This document shows positions 18,175 through 26,716 of a DNA stretch of 64,000 nt, piece after piece. Position 1 is the stretch's first letter. The number at the start of each line of letters is the position of its first letter. Source of the DNA: Kushneria phosphatilytica (GTDB taxonomy: Bacteria; Pseudomonadota; Gammaproteobacteria; Pseudomonadales; Halomonadaceae). The notes under the pieces are model-generated. The model was given only the letters and a program-made list of their open reading frames with translations. It searched no databases and was not told where the DNA came from. The stretch is taken from positions 2,480,001 through 2,544,000 of the forward strand of contig NZ_CP043420.1 of assembly GCF_008247605.1 (NCBI RefSeq). The letters are read 5' to 3'. The position numbers and the translations under genes are program-made.

Positions 18175-18215
18175 TCCCGGGCAGCGTCAGACTGCTTCAG
18201 TCCGCGCTCCCGGGA
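18175..18215. terminator. Long imperfect hairpin between convergent operons
   Basis: TCCCGGG pairs with CCCGGGA, AGCG with CGCT and GACT with AGTC, around a GCTTC loop, with small bulges. It lies between the ends of ntpA and the usp operon, which run towards each other, so it may end both transcripts. There is no T run. Confidence 0.45.
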
Positions 18216-18236
18216 ATAAATGCCGATCTTTCATAT

Positions 18237-18692
18237 TCAAATCGAATGACTTCGATGTGAGCTGTGAGCCTGTCGGGCCCCATGAACCGTCAATACCGAG
18301 CAGGGTGCGCGATGACTCACCCTGTGTGAGACACCCCCCATCTGTTGACCATGGCCGGCCAGGTTGCTTAAACCGCGACTGCCCATGACGATGGCATCCA
18401 CACCTGTCTTCCCGGCCTCACGGACGATGTGTTCAACAGGATCTCCCCGGGAGATTTCGATACTGATATTGTCATCCCTGACCCCTGCCTGAGTGGCCAG
18501 GCGATCCATCTGCTGACGCATATGATCGATATCATGCCTCTCTGTCGATGGTGCATGCTTACCCCCTTTTGTTTCATCAACAATCAGGGCCATCAAATGG
18601 GAGGAGTCATCGCGCAACAGATGACAAGCCAGTTCAAATGCGCAAAAGGCGCCTTCCGAACCGTCCATGGGAACCAGAATTGATCGATACAT
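18237..18692 (-). CDS. Universal stress protein with an altered ATP-binding motif
   Basis: 151 residues from MYRSILVPMDGSEGA; GGAGAG lies about 10 bases upstream, and the frame before it is not USP-like. The fold is the usual alpha/beta UspA domain. The ATP loop normally reads G-x2-G-x9-G(S/T). Here it is GSRGLSNLAGHGQQMGGVS, with eleven residues before GG, a two-residue insertion and loss of the Ser/Thr. The protein may therefore not bind ATP, unlike the five other USPs in the window. It is last in a three-usp operon, 31 bases after its neighbour. Confidence 0.88.
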   Translation of the reverse strand: MYRSILVPMDGSEGAFCAFELACHLLRDDSSHLMALIVDETKGGKHAPSTERHDIDHMRQQMDRLATQAGVRDDNISIEISRGDPVEHIVREAGKTGVDAIVMGSRGLSNLAGHGQQMGGVSHRVSHRAPCSVLTVHGARQAHSSHRSHSI

Positions 18693-18723
18693 GTCAGCCG
18701 CTCTCCAGGGTGAGTTGATATCA

Positions 18724-19161
18724 TCAATGCACCACAATTACTGGACAGGGTGCTGCATGGCTGACCCGTTGGCAGATGCTCCCTATCAGCAGCCCCTGAA
18801 CATTACTCATGCCTCTTCTCCCCATGAAGATGGCATCTACATGCAATTTCTCTGCCTGCTCCAGTATCACATCAGCCGGATCGCCACTTGTGGCCAGCAA
18901 GGTATAATCATCCTTCTCCAGCGCAGCACTGGAAGCTGATCTTTCCACCATTTGTCGTCCATACTGAACAACTTCCTCAGGCGTATACCCCAATGTGGTC
19001 GCTCCCACCCTATCCCTGTGGTCATTCCATATATCGGGTTTGACCGGCACATGCAGCAGAAACAGTGACGCGTCAGTTCTGCGTTTCAGATGGGCAGCAA
19101 TCTTCAATGCCTTTTGGGCACATTCGGAGCCATCCAGCGGTACAAGAATGGACTGATACAT
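18724..19161 (-). CDS. Universal stress protein
   Basis: 145 residues from MYQSILVPLDGSECA; an in-frame ATG five codons earlier is also possible. The ATP-binding loop GRRGMSNVQGLLIGS keeps the G-x2-G-x9-GS spacing, so nucleotide binding is expected. SICQRVSHAAPCPVIVVH closes the domain. It is the middle gene of three tandem usp genes on the minus strand, 37 bases after the first. USPs are cytoplasmic and support survival during energy limitation; the client process is not shown by the sequence. Confidence 0.93.
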   Translation of the reverse strand: MYQSILVPLDGSECAQKALKIAAHLKRRTDASLFLLHVPVKPDIWNDHRDRVGATTLGYTPEEVVQYGRQMVERSASSAALEKDDYTLLATSGDPADVILEQAEKLHVDAIFMGRRGMSNVQGLLIGSICQRVSHAAPCPVIVVH

Positions 19162-19198
19162 GACATGTTTTCCCATGCTCTATAACCGCACTTCGCGG

Positions 19199-19669
19199 TC
19201 AGGCAACCGCCTGCGATGCCGCTGCAGGCACATCATGGACACAGATCACCGTACAGGGCGCCGTATATCCCACCCGGTGTGAGACACTACCCACCATCAG
19301 GCCCTTGATATCACTGAGCCCCCGGCTCCCCATGACAATGGCGTCCACCCCATTTTTCCCGGCTTCGGCGACAATGACATAGGCTGGCGTACCCACCAGC
19401 ACCTGAGTATCCACCTGGCACTGGTGTGAAGGCATGCTTTTTATCATTCGATCCATGATGGCCTGCCCTTCCTGTTTCTGCTGCTGTTCCGGGAAGGTAT
19501 CCAGCGGACTTCTCACGCCCATGGTTTCGAGCCCGTACATGATGGGCGGGGGCTCGATAACATGCAGAAGATGCAATACCCCGTCAGGCAAAATCAGCTG
19601 ACAGGCGACCTTGAGGGCATGACGGGCATGTTCCGAACCATCAACAGGGACCAGCAGTGACCTGAACAT
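19199..19669 (-). CDS. Universal stress protein, first gene of a three-usp operon
   Basis: 156 residues from MFRSLLVPVDGSEHA, with GGGGAGGTG just upstream; the longer frame to 19708 lacks support. The ATP loop GSRGLSDIKGLMVGS is intact. Its sequence is close to the USPs at 30356, 38288 and 41052 (same MFxSLLVPxDGS start and SVSHRVxxTAPCTV end), so these are recent paralogues. An FNR/ANR site centred 85 bases before the ATG with a TAATCT -10 should drive this gene and the two usp genes behind it. Confidence 0.95.
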   Translation of the reverse strand: MFRSLLVPVDGSEHARHALKVACQLILPDGVLHLLHVIEPPPIMYGLETMGVRSPLDTFPEQQQKQEGQAIMDRMIKSMPSHQCQVDTQVLVGTPAYVIVAEAGKNGVDAIVMGSRGLSDIKGLMVGSVSHRVGYTAPCTVICVHDVPAAASQAVA

Positions 19670-19720
19670 AAGCACCTCCCCGATTAGCAGCCGGGAACAG
19701 ACCGGCATGACAGTTACTGC

Positions 19721-19761
19721 AGATTAAAACTCTGCATGAAGCGTAATTTGACCCATATCAA
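19721..19761 (-). promoter_or_regulatory. FNR/ANR-type promoter of the three-usp operon
   Basis: TTGAC-CCAT-ATCAA at 19748-19761 matches the FNR/ANR dyad with one change. A minus-strand TAATCT (19726-19721) follows at 21 bases, placing the site near -41.5. The start codon of the first usp is about 45 bases beyond the predicted start point. Confidence 0.72.
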
Positions 19762-19833
19762 ATACCGTATGAATCCGGCTGGCTGTCATCAGCCTCGAGC
19801 ACTTCAGCTCCCGACACAACGCCCTTTCATGAC

Positions 19834-20592
19834 TTATCGAAGAGCGCCCATCCCCCCTGCATGAGAGGGATACTTTTCAGAGAGGCGATAGAGTTCATCA
19901 GTCCTGAGAATCTGTAATTCCCGGCCATGGAGACTGATGACGCCCTGTTGTTGCAGCCGACCCAGTACACGGCTGACAGTTTCCAGCGCCAGGCCAAGAT
20001 GACTTCCGATATCGGTACGTGACATGGGCAGGCGAAAGTGCTCGAAAGCAAATCCGGAACGCCTGAAGCGCCGGCCCAGATCCAGGAAGAAACTGGCAAT
20101 TCTTTCCTCTGCACTCTTGCAGGTCAGCAATCGGATCAGGTGACGATCCTCGTTCATGCCACGACTGATACTTCGATAGAGCTGCTGGCGCAGACTCGGT
20201 ATCCGTTCGGCCAGCGTATCCAGCTGCTGAAAAGGGATTTCACATACGGAGGAACGTCCCAGAGCCACCACGAACCCCGGATAATGGCCTTCATCAATGC
20301 TTTCCAGGCCAATCAGCTCGCCCGGGAGATAGAAGTGACTGATCTGCTCCTCCCCCTCCTCATCCAGCACGATCTGCTTGAAGCTCCCTGAGCGAACGGC
20401 AAATACATTCGTGAAGGATTCTCCCTGACGACACAGGTTTTCTCCCCGGACAAGTGGGGCACGCCGCCGAGTAATGATGGCATCGAATTCCTTCATTTCA
20501 TTTATGCACAACGCCAGGGGCAAACAAAGAGAGCTGAGGCTGCAGGTTTGACAGGATCCCCAACACTGACTCTCGAGCATGGAAATGCTCAT
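19834..20592 (-). CDS. Crp/Fnr-family oxygen-sensing regulator (FNR/ANR type), copy 1
   Basis: 252 residues. The N-terminus carries C14-x2-C17-x5-C23 (CQTCSLSSLC), and a fourth Cys, C117, lies in SSVCEIPF. This is the four-Cys set that holds the oxygen-labile [4Fe-4S] cluster of FNR/ANR. A cyclic-nucleotide-like beta-roll follows, then a C-terminal helix-turn-helix SRTDIGSHLGLALETVSRVLGRL, whose E..SR contacts fit TTGAT half-sites. A GGGAGGAG ribosome site precedes the ATG. It lies directly upstream of an FNR-type usp operon and should act on the eleven dyads in the window. A close paralogue is at 51187. Confidence 0.93.
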   Translation of the reverse strand: MSISMLESQCWGSCQTCSLSSLCLPLALCINEMKEFDAIITRRRAPLVRGENLCRQGESFTNVFAVRSGSFKQIVLDEEGEEQISHFYLPGELIGLESIDEGHYPGFVVALGRSSVCEIPFQQLDTLAERIPSLRQQLYRSISRGMNEDRHLIRLLTCKSAEERIASFFLDLGRRFRRSGFAFEHFRLPMSRTDIGSHLGLALETVSRVLGRLQQQGVISLHGRELQILRTDELYRLSEKYPSHAGGMGALR

Positions 20593-21220
20593 GAGGCTGC
20601 TCCTCCCGAGTCATTGAAAGCTGAACACTCAAACAGTATTAACCATAAATTGTATAAGCAAAACTTATAGGAGAACTCTAGCCGTACCCGTCGCCCTTTG
20701 GCAATCACACTACTGTGCCTGTTAAGGATAAAAGGCTAGAATTTTCAGAAACTTATAAAATGAAAAAATTTCATGGACAAAATCATCCATGGAATTAACT
20801 GATCTTGCGCATCTACAGTTACCACATGTCATGCAGGTGACAGGATGATTAAATAATATTATTTTTTGAAAAATTGTTTATTTTTATATGCTGATATTAG
20901 CAGAAAAGAAAAATCCGCCCTGAAACATCTGTTGATTCATCACCATGGGCACATGCGTCTTCACACGAGCCTGTCGAGCTCGGCCCTGGCTGAAGATAGA
21001 GCTGGAACAATGGAGTTTACTGATGCAAAAGCGTCCACCAGTATGGCATCCAAGCCTGGCAGCAAATTCGGAACACCTTGAGCTCACATGGGCTTCAGGC
21101 GTTACAGCACTATATTGATATCCCAGTCATGCTGCCGGGCTCAGTCGATACGCAGCATGACATCGCTGATGGGTCATCCTTCCATGCAGGAGGGGCAAAT
21201 CTCATTCAAACCCGGCGATA
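20593..21220. other. Gene-free, AT-rich interval of 628 bases
   Basis: No supported gene is seen. The right part of the regulator promoter should lie at its left end. Bases 20640-20930 are clearly richer in A and T than the surroundings, with runs such as AATAATATTATTTTTTG. A 71-codon plus-strand frame (20866-21081) has no ribosome site and no recognisable protein. Two inverted repeats are present: TTTCATGGA/TCCATGGAA near 20770-20793 and a ten-base pair at 21126-21161. Confidence 0.5.
21126..21161. repeat. Ten-base perfect inverted repeat downstream of dhaM
   Basis: GTCATGCTGC (21126-21135) and GCAGCATGAC (21152-21161) are exact complements separated by 16 bases. It lies 60 bases beyond the dhaM stop and may help end that transcript, although no T run follows on the minus strand. 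Confidence 0.35.
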
Positions 21221-23719
21221 CTACGATGCGCTCGTGTCCTGTTCGAGCTGTGCCAGAAAGCTCATGACTCTCTCATGGACTGCCTTGCTGGAGTCCAGCC
21301 TGATAACGGCTGTTGCCAGCAGGCGGCAGGTCGAATGGCTCAAACGTCGGGTCACAAGCTTGAACTCTGCTATATCACGGGCCGGCATGCTGAACTCATC
21401 AAGCCCTAACCCCACCAGAATGGGTATGGCCTGGGGGTTGCCGGCCATCGCGCCACACATGCCAACCCGGATATTGGCTTCATGCGCCGCCTCGATCGTT
21501 CTGGCAATCATGCGCAGTACTGCCGGATGAAATGGATCGGAGAGTTTCTGAAGTTTTGGATTGGCCCGGTCGGCCGCCATGACATACTGGGTCAGGTCGT
21601 TGGTACCGATACTGAAAAAATCGACTTCCGAGGCCAAACGGGGCGCCAGTTCAACTGCTGCCGGCACCTCGATCATGATACCGATCTGCAACTGTTCATC
21701 GAACGGTTTCCCTGCCCGACGCAGCCGCTCCATCACCTTGTTCACCCGCTCTCTGGCGGCTCTGGTCTCGCTCAGTGTACTGACCATCGGAAACATGATC
21801 CGAACCGGACCATCGGCGCTGGCACGCAGAATGGCCGCCAACTGGGTCTCGAACAGCGCGGGTTCATCCAGACTGTAACGCAGGCCACGCCAACCCAGGT
21901 TGGGATTCATCTCTTTTGGGCGCTTCATGTAGGGCACCGGCTTGTCACCACCGATATCTGCAGTGCGAATGGTCAGGGGTCGACCTTCGAGACCGCGCAC
22001 AATGCGCCGGTAGATCTCGTACTGCTCTTCTTCATCCGGTGCCGTATCACGGCCCATGTACAGAAATTCCGTGCGCAACAGGCCGATTTCTTCTGCCCCA
22101 CTATGAGCGATCATGGGCAGTTCATCGGCAGAGGTCATGTTGGCGGCAACCTGTACCCGATGACCATCCCGGGTCTCGGCGGTCAGTAGCCTTGCCGCCT
22201 CGGCCTCATTTCGTCTGGCCTGCCAGTCCAGGCGGGCCTGTTCCATGGCAGCTACCGCTTCACTATCCGGCGCCTGGAGCAGTCGAGCCGCCCCGCCATC
22301 CAGCATCACCTGCTGGCCCTCGGGCACTGCATTCAGTGCCTCCCCGAGTGAAAATATCACCGGGATCGACAGACCACTGGCAAGGATGCCGGCATGAGAG
22401 GTTTTACCCCCGTAAGCCGTACAAATGCCCAATGCCGGAGAATCAGCCAGCGCCGCAACATCCGATGGATGCAATTCCTGAAAGGCCAGAACAGCCGGTT
22501 CTGTCGGGTATCGGGGAGCGGTTCGTGTATCGGTTAAAAAACGCAGCACACGCTGGCCGACATCGATGACATCAATAGCCCTTGCCTGCAACAACCTGTC
22601 TTCCAGCGCAGCATAACGATCTGCCAGCGCTGACAGGGTCTGCTGCCAGATGGCTGCCGCACAAATGCTCTCACGTCGAATGCGCTCTCGAACCTCGGTG
22701 ATGATCTCCTGATCATGCAGATAGGTAATATGGGCCATGAAGATCTGCCGCTCAGCGTCACCAGGCGAGATATCCGGGTTCTGTAATAGTGTATTGAGTT
22801 CGGCTTCGGCATCGATCAGTGCCCTGTCAAGGCGTTCAATTTCGACTGCCGGATCCTCGACCCTGACCGGCTCGATCTTCAAAAGCGCCTGTTGCACATG
22901 ATGCAGCGGTCCCAGTGCAAAGCCGGGGGCAATGGCGACACCCACCAGTGCGCCCGCCCTGGTCTGCGGCAGAATCGCCATCTCTTCGGCACTGCCAGAA
23001 GACGATGCCGACTCAACAGCGGCGTCTTCGGGATCACCGAAGTTGTCATCGATGAGTCGCTGCATCGCCGTAAAAACTGCTTCAGCCTTGTCCGCGGGTG
23101 CCGTCACCCGAACGCTGTCGCCACCACTGACATCGGACAGCATGATGCCGTTGATGCTTTTGGCACTGACCGGCTGCTTGCCTCGGGAAAGATTTTCCAG
23201 CCGAATATCGCCCTCAAATGCCCCCATGGTTCGAACCAGCAAGGCAGCAGGACGCGCATGCAGCCCCAGTCGATTACGAATGGTGAACTCCCGCTCAACA
23301 CCACCGCCTGTTGCTTCCGGCGTCTCAGCGAGCATGGCCCCAGCCTGTCGCGCCTCACGCATGACGGTTATCGAATCACTACCGGCGGCAATCTGCACGG
23401 CTGCAGCAAGCACCCCTTCGACCAGAGGGGCTTCACAGAAATGTACTTTGGCCTGCTCATCCGCCTCCAACAGTTCGATCGCCATCTCGGCACTCAACCT
23501 GGCCGAGCCGATATCGGCAAAGACCAGTGCGCCCTCATCCGACAACACCTCACGAATTGCCTCCAGCACACGCATACCATCGGTGCCCAGCGGATGCTCG
23601 GGGTCGTCCACACCGCCAGCTGCAGCAATCGGCACCTGCACCTGACTCATGGCCTCGGCGAGCTCCTTGAGCCCTTCGGCCAGACGACGACTGTGTGACA
23701 CGATCACGATACCGATCAT
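21221..23719 (-). CDS. dhaM: DhaM multiphosphoryl protein (EIIA-Man/HPr/Enzyme I fusion) for dihydroxyacetone kinase
   Basis: 832 residues in three PTS modules. DhaM/EIIA-Man spans about residues 1-130 with active His9 (VSHSRR). HPr spans about 142-230 with His154 (NRLGLHARPAALL). Enzyme I spans about 255-825 with His442 (GGKTSHAGILA) and the C-terminal PEP-binding half ending with the GMCGAMAGNP block. Phosphate should therefore pass from PEP through all three domains to DhaL without the general PTS. The Enzyme I part is full length, unlike the truncated one of E. coli DhaM. It overlaps dhaL by ATGA. The operon has an FNR/ANR site upstream of glpF. Confidence 0.95.
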   Translation of the reverse strand: MIGIVIVSHSRRLAEGLKELAEAMSQVQVPIAAAGGVDDPEHPLGTDGMRVLEAIREVLSDEGALVFADIGSARLSAEMAIELLEADEQAKVHFCEAPLVEGVLAAAVQIAAGSDSITVMREARQAGAMLAETPEATGGGVEREFTIRNRLGLHARPAALLVRTMGAFEGDIRLENLSRGKQPVSAKSINGIMLSDVSGGDSVRVTAPADKAEAVFTAMQRLIDDNFGDPEDAAVESASSSGSAEEMAILPQTRAGALVGVAIAPGFALGPLHHVQQALLKIEPVRVEDPAVEIERLDRALIDAEAELNTLLQNPDISPGDAERQIFMAHITYLHDQEIITEVRERIRRESICAAAIWQQTLSALADRYAALEDRLLQARAIDVIDVGQRVLRFLTDTRTAPRYPTEPAVLAFQELHPSDVAALADSPALGICTAYGGKTSHAGILASGLSIPVIFSLGEALNAVPEGQQVMLDGGAARLLQAPDSEAVAAMEQARLDWQARRNEAEAARLLTAETRDGHRVQVAANMTSADELPMIAHSGAEEIGLLRTEFLYMGRDTAPDEEEQYEIYRRIVRGLEGRPLTIRTADIGGDKPVPYMKRPKEMNPNLGWRGLRYSLDEPALFETQLAAILRASADGPVRIMFPMVSTLSETRAARERVNKVMERLRRAGKPFDEQLQIGIMIEVPAAVELAPRLASEVDFFSIGTNDLTQYVMAADRANPKLQKLSDPFHPAVLRMIARTIEAAHEANIRVGMCGAMAGNPQAIPILVGLGLDEFSMPARDIAEFKLVTRRLSHSTCRLLATAVIRLDSSKAVHERVMSFLAQLEQDTSAS

Positions 23720-24375
23720 CGGCTTATCCCCTCGACCGCATCGCCGAGTGCTCGAACGATCAGATAGCTGGAGGTCGCGCCGGGGTCCTGATGGCCTACA
23801 CTACGCTCGCCCAGGTAACTGGCGCGGCCCCGTTGCGCCAGCATCGGAATGGTGCCCTTCATGCCCGCTTCTGCAGCGTCAGTAGCCGCCTTGAGCGCAG
23901 CCGCCAGATCACCTCCTTCAGCAAGCGTACTGCGCAGGGCATCGGCGGCAGGCACCAGCGCATCGAGCATGGTTTTCATGCCTGTGTCGGAACGACCGCG
24001 CTTTCTTATCCCGGTCACACCATTTTCAAAAAGCTGTACGACATCCTCGGGCGTCAGCTCGGTCTTGCCAGCCAGCGGTTTGCCCGCCTCCAGAAAGAAG
24101 GTGCCATAAAGTGGTCCGGCAGCCCCCCCCACCCTGGAGATCAGCGTCATGGCCACACCCTTTAAAAGGGCACCGATATCCTCGGTCTCCGGCAGTGTTG
24201 CCAGCACGGCCCTGAAGCCCCGCTCCATGTTGTTGCCATGATCAGCATCACCGATCGGTGAGTCGAGTTCACTGAGACAGGCGCGATTTTCAGCAAGCAC
24301 GCTGGCCATTTCCTCGATCCAGCGACGAATCATGGCCGCCGTCACGACCTGCAAGGGAGTATTGGCATTGGCCAT
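23716..24375 (-). CDS. dhaL: Dihydroxyacetone kinase ADP-binding subunit DhaL
   Basis: 219 residues, all-helical DhaL domain. The nucleotide/Mg site is visible as ELDSPIGDADHGNNM (three Asp ligands near residues 37-45), followed by RVGGAAGPLYGTFF and the C-terminal GHQDPGATSSYLI. In PTS-type kinases ADP stays bound here as a cofactor that is rephosphorylated by DhaM, and the phosphate goes to dihydroxyacetone on DhaK. It begins one base after the dhaK stop and overlaps dhaM by four bases, so the three subunits are translationally linked. Confidence 0.95.
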   Translation of the reverse strand: MANANTPLQVVTAAMIRRWIEEMASVLAENRACLSELDSPIGDADHGNNMERGFRAVLATLPETEDIGALLKGVAMTLISRVGGAAGPLYGTFFLEAGKPLAGKTELTPEDVVQLFENGVTGIRKRGRSDTGMKTMLDALVPAADALRSTLAEGGDLAAALKAATDAAEAGMKGTIPMLAQRGRASYLGERSVGHQDPGATSSYLIVRALGDAVEGISR

Positions 24376-24376
24376 T

Positions 24377-25459
24377 TCATGCCCCCCAGCGCAGCGCCGG
24401 CGTATTCACCGGAGCATCATAAAAATGCAGGATTTCCTCATCGGCCTTCACCAGGGTGATGGAAACCCCGGCCATTTCCAGCGAAGTAATGTAATGGCCG
24501 ATCAGACGGCGTACGATTTTCACACCATGCTGCTCCGCCTGCTCTGCCAGCGCGGCATAGACCGTATAGAGCTCGGAGATTGGCGTACCGCCCATGCTGT
24601 TGACGATAGCAATCACCTCATCTCCCTGCTGGAAGGTAATATCCTGTATCTCGACATCGACCCAATCCTCCTTTTCAGAGTCCCACTCGGACAGGGTGCG
24701 GGTGTAGGCACCGTCTTCCAGAATGCGCCTGGCGAGCATTGAAGTGACTTCAGTGGCGCTCTTGATCGGCATTCGCTCAATACCGGGCTCACCATGGATG
24801 CCAATGCCGATTTCCATCTCGTCTTCACCCAGTTCGAAACTCGGCGTACCGTTTTGCGGCGTCATACAGGATGTCAGCGCCATGCCCATGCTCTTGCCAT
24901 GGATATTGACCTTTCTACACAGCGCGGCGAGCCGATCAAGATCGTAACCTTCCCGCGAGGCCGCACCACACACCTTCTCGGCAATCACGGTCGTCCCAAG
25001 GCCACGTCGTCCAGCGGTATAAAGAGAATCCTGCAGCGCCACGTCATCATCGATGATGATATTGCGCACCTCGATCCCCTCTGCACGTAGCAGATCGGCA
25101 GCCATCTGGAAGTTCAGTACATCACCGGTATAGTTCTTGACGATCTGCAGGATACCTTTGCCGCCATTGACGGCCTTGCCTGCTTCATACATCTGATCCG
25201 GTGTTGGCGAGGTAAACACCTGACCGGGGCAGGCCGCGTCCAGCATGCCCATCCCGACATAGCCACCATGCAGCGGCTCATGTCCGGAACCCCCTCCGGA
25301 GATGACGGCTACACGGCCCTCTACTCCTCCGGCCAGGCAGATGAAATTGGGATCGAAATGCACCTCGACCGTGTCATGGGCGAGGCCAAATCCCTTGAGC
25401 TGCTCCAGCGTGACGTCATCGGCATTATCAATCAGCTTTTTCACGGCTTTTTCTCCCAT
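24377..25459 (-). CDS. dhaK: Dihydroxyacetone kinase substrate-binding subunit DhaK
   Basis: 360 residues. Key features are AVISGGGSGHEPLHGGYVG (substrate loop, about residues 51-69) and His222 in GIGIHGEPGIE, which forms the covalent hemiaminal with dihydroxyacetone. It pairs with DhaL and DhaM to make DHAP from dihydroxyacetone and PEP. Its ATG lies inside the end of the aquaglyceroporin gene (19-base overlap). In saline waters dihydroxyacetone and glycerol are released by Dunaliella and by glycerol-oxidising bacteria, which gives the operon a plausible natural substrate. Confidence 0.96.
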   Translation of the reverse strand: MGEKAVKKLIDNADDVTLEQLKGFGLAHDTVEVHFDPNFICLAGGVEGRVAVISGGGSGHEPLHGGYVGMGMLDAACPGQVFTSPTPDQMYEAGKAVNGGKGILQIVKNYTGDVLNFQMAADLLRAEGIEVRNIIIDDDVALQDSLYTAGRRGLGTTVIAEKVCGAASREGYDLDRLAALCRKVNIHGKSMGMALTSCMTPQNGTPSFELGEDEMEIGIGIHGEPGIERMPIKSATEVTSMLARRILEDGAYTRTLSEWDSEKEDWVDVEIQDITFQQGDEVIAIVNSMGGTPISELYTVYAALAEQAEQHGVKIVRRLIGHYITSLEMAGVSITLVKADEEILHFYDAPVNTPALRWGA

Positions 25460-26286
25460 TCCGGTGCTTCGGTGTCATAAATTTTGAAAACCTGGCGATA
25501 GAAGCCGCGATAAAACGCTCCTGCGATCATTCCGCCAGCACAGGAAGCGATGGTCGGTATCCACCAGCCGCCTCTTGGGCCGGGAAAGGCCATGTCGCCC
25601 CAGCCGAAGATATAGGCCACGACACGCGGCCCCAGATCACGCGCCGGATTCATGGCCGTCATGGAAATGGGCGCCTCGTAAGCCACCAGTGCTGCCACCA
25701 GTAGACCAATGAAAAACGGAGCAAGGTTGGCGGTGGGTGCCGAGGTGTTGTGCTGATCGGTCAGATAAAGCACCCCGAACACAAGAATGGCTGTCGTGAA
25801 GGCTTCGGACATGAACCATTTGAGCAGCGAGACCTGCTGAAAGGCCTCTGCAGTCGTCCCTGAAAAGGCCGGGTTGGGGGCGTAGGTCGCCAGCCCCATG
25901 GCGCTCAACTGACTGCCGGCTTCACCGCGTATGAGATTCGCACCCTGTTCGAAATGCGCCACAATGCCGGCATAGAAAAGATAGATCGCTACTGCCGCAA
26001 GTACTGCCCCGAGAAACTGGCCCAGGATATACGGTCCGACCTTTGACCAGGGAAAGCCGGTAAAAACGGCCATGGTCAGTGTGACCGCCGGATTGATATG
26101 CCCTCCGGAAATCTTGCCGGAAGCATAGACACCAAGCGTTACGCCCAGCGCAAACATCAGCGAGACCGGCCACAGTGTCAGCCCACCCGTCCAGACGGAT
26201 ACCGCGACCGACCCAACGCCAAACAGTACAAGAATGAAGGTCCCTATCCCCTCTGCGATCGCCTCGAGAAGTATGCTTCGCTGCAT
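25441..26286 (-). CDS. glpF: Aquaglyceroporin (MIP family), GlpF-like
   Basis: 281 residues from MQRSILLEAI. The longer frame to 26412 would include the FNR/ANR promoter, so it is rejected; GGAGGGGGAAG precedes the chosen start. Six membrane helices and two half-helices are visible, with GGHINPAVTL (Asn65-Pro-Ala) and MTAMNPARDLGP (Asn213-Pro-Ala-Arg-Asp217). The Asp after the second NPAR marks glycerol-conducting channels rather than pure aquaporins. As first gene of glpF-dhaKLM it probably admits glycerol or dihydroxyacetone for the kinase. Confidence 0.93.
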   Translation of the reverse strand: MQRSILLEAIAEGIGTFILVLFGVGSVAVSVWTGGLTLWPVSLMFALGVTLGVYASGKISGGHINPAVTLTMAVFTGFPWSKVGPYILGQFLGAVLAAVAIYLFYAGIVAHFEQGANLIRGEAGSQLSAMGLATYAPNPAFSGTTAEAFQQVSLLKWFMSEAFTTAILVFGVLYLTDQHNTSAPTANLAPFFIGLLVAALVAYEAPISMTAMNPARDLGPRVVAYIFGWGDMAFPGPRGGWWIPTIASCAGGMIAGAFYRGFYRQVFKIYDTEAPEWEKKP

Positions 26287-26390
26287 GGCGACTTCCCCCT
26301 CCGGATGACCGATCCTGTCATCAGACACTGATGGCAGTAACCGCAATTGCGCTCCTCTCCCTGGCAGAATGACGAACGCCCCTGAGGCCA

Positions 26391-26431
26391 AGATTATCCG
26401 GGTGGAAAACAATAAATTTGATCAGCGTCAA
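26391..26431 (-). promoter_or_regulatory. FNR/ANR-type promoter of glpF-dhaKLM
   Basis: TTGAT-CAGC-GTCAA at 26418-26431 differs from consensus at one base. A minus-strand TAATCT (26396-26391) lies 21 bases beyond it. The glpF ATG is about 138 bases from the centre of the site, which leaves an untranslated leader of roughly 95 bases. Confidence 0.7.
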
Positions 26432-26565
26432 AATGAGGCCGGGTTCAACGAAAGCCGAACATTCAGGTCTCTTTCGTTCACTCGAACCGCCACTGAAAAT
26501 GCCATGGATGCGACTCAGGGCGCCTCTTATGGCCACTTACACAGCCCTGATCAGCTGCCTCCATG

Positions 26566-26594
26566 AAAAAAGCTCCTGTCTGACGACAGGAGCT
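26566..26594 (-). terminator. Rho-independent terminator, minus strand
   Basis: AGCTCCTGTC and GACAGGAGCT form a perfect ten-base stem with a TGAC loop; on the minus strand it is followed by five T residues. No minus-strand gene ends just upstream. It may block read-through from the P-type ATPase transcript into glpF. Confidence 0.7.
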
Positions 26595-26702
26595 CAGTGC
26601 TTCCATGCAAATTTTAATATTCCCTGATCCCTGATGAACTTCCTGCTCTTTCGACATCCTTTCCTTGCCCCGAAAAGAGTAAAGGAGGGAGCAAGGTTTT
26701 TT

Positions 26703-26716
26703 TTGATCTCCGTCAA
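26703..26716. promoter_or_regulatory. FNR/ANR-type site upstream of the Spy-like gene
   Basis: TTGAT-CTCC-GTCAA, one mismatch to consensus, is centred 98 bases before the ATG at 26808. A clear -10 at the usual 21-22 base spacing is not seen. Confidence 0.55.

Noticed and set aside
20866..21081. 71-codon plus-strand frame in the AT-rich gap
   Set aside because: It has no ribosome site, no recognisable protein and a shift of composition midway; it reads as chance.
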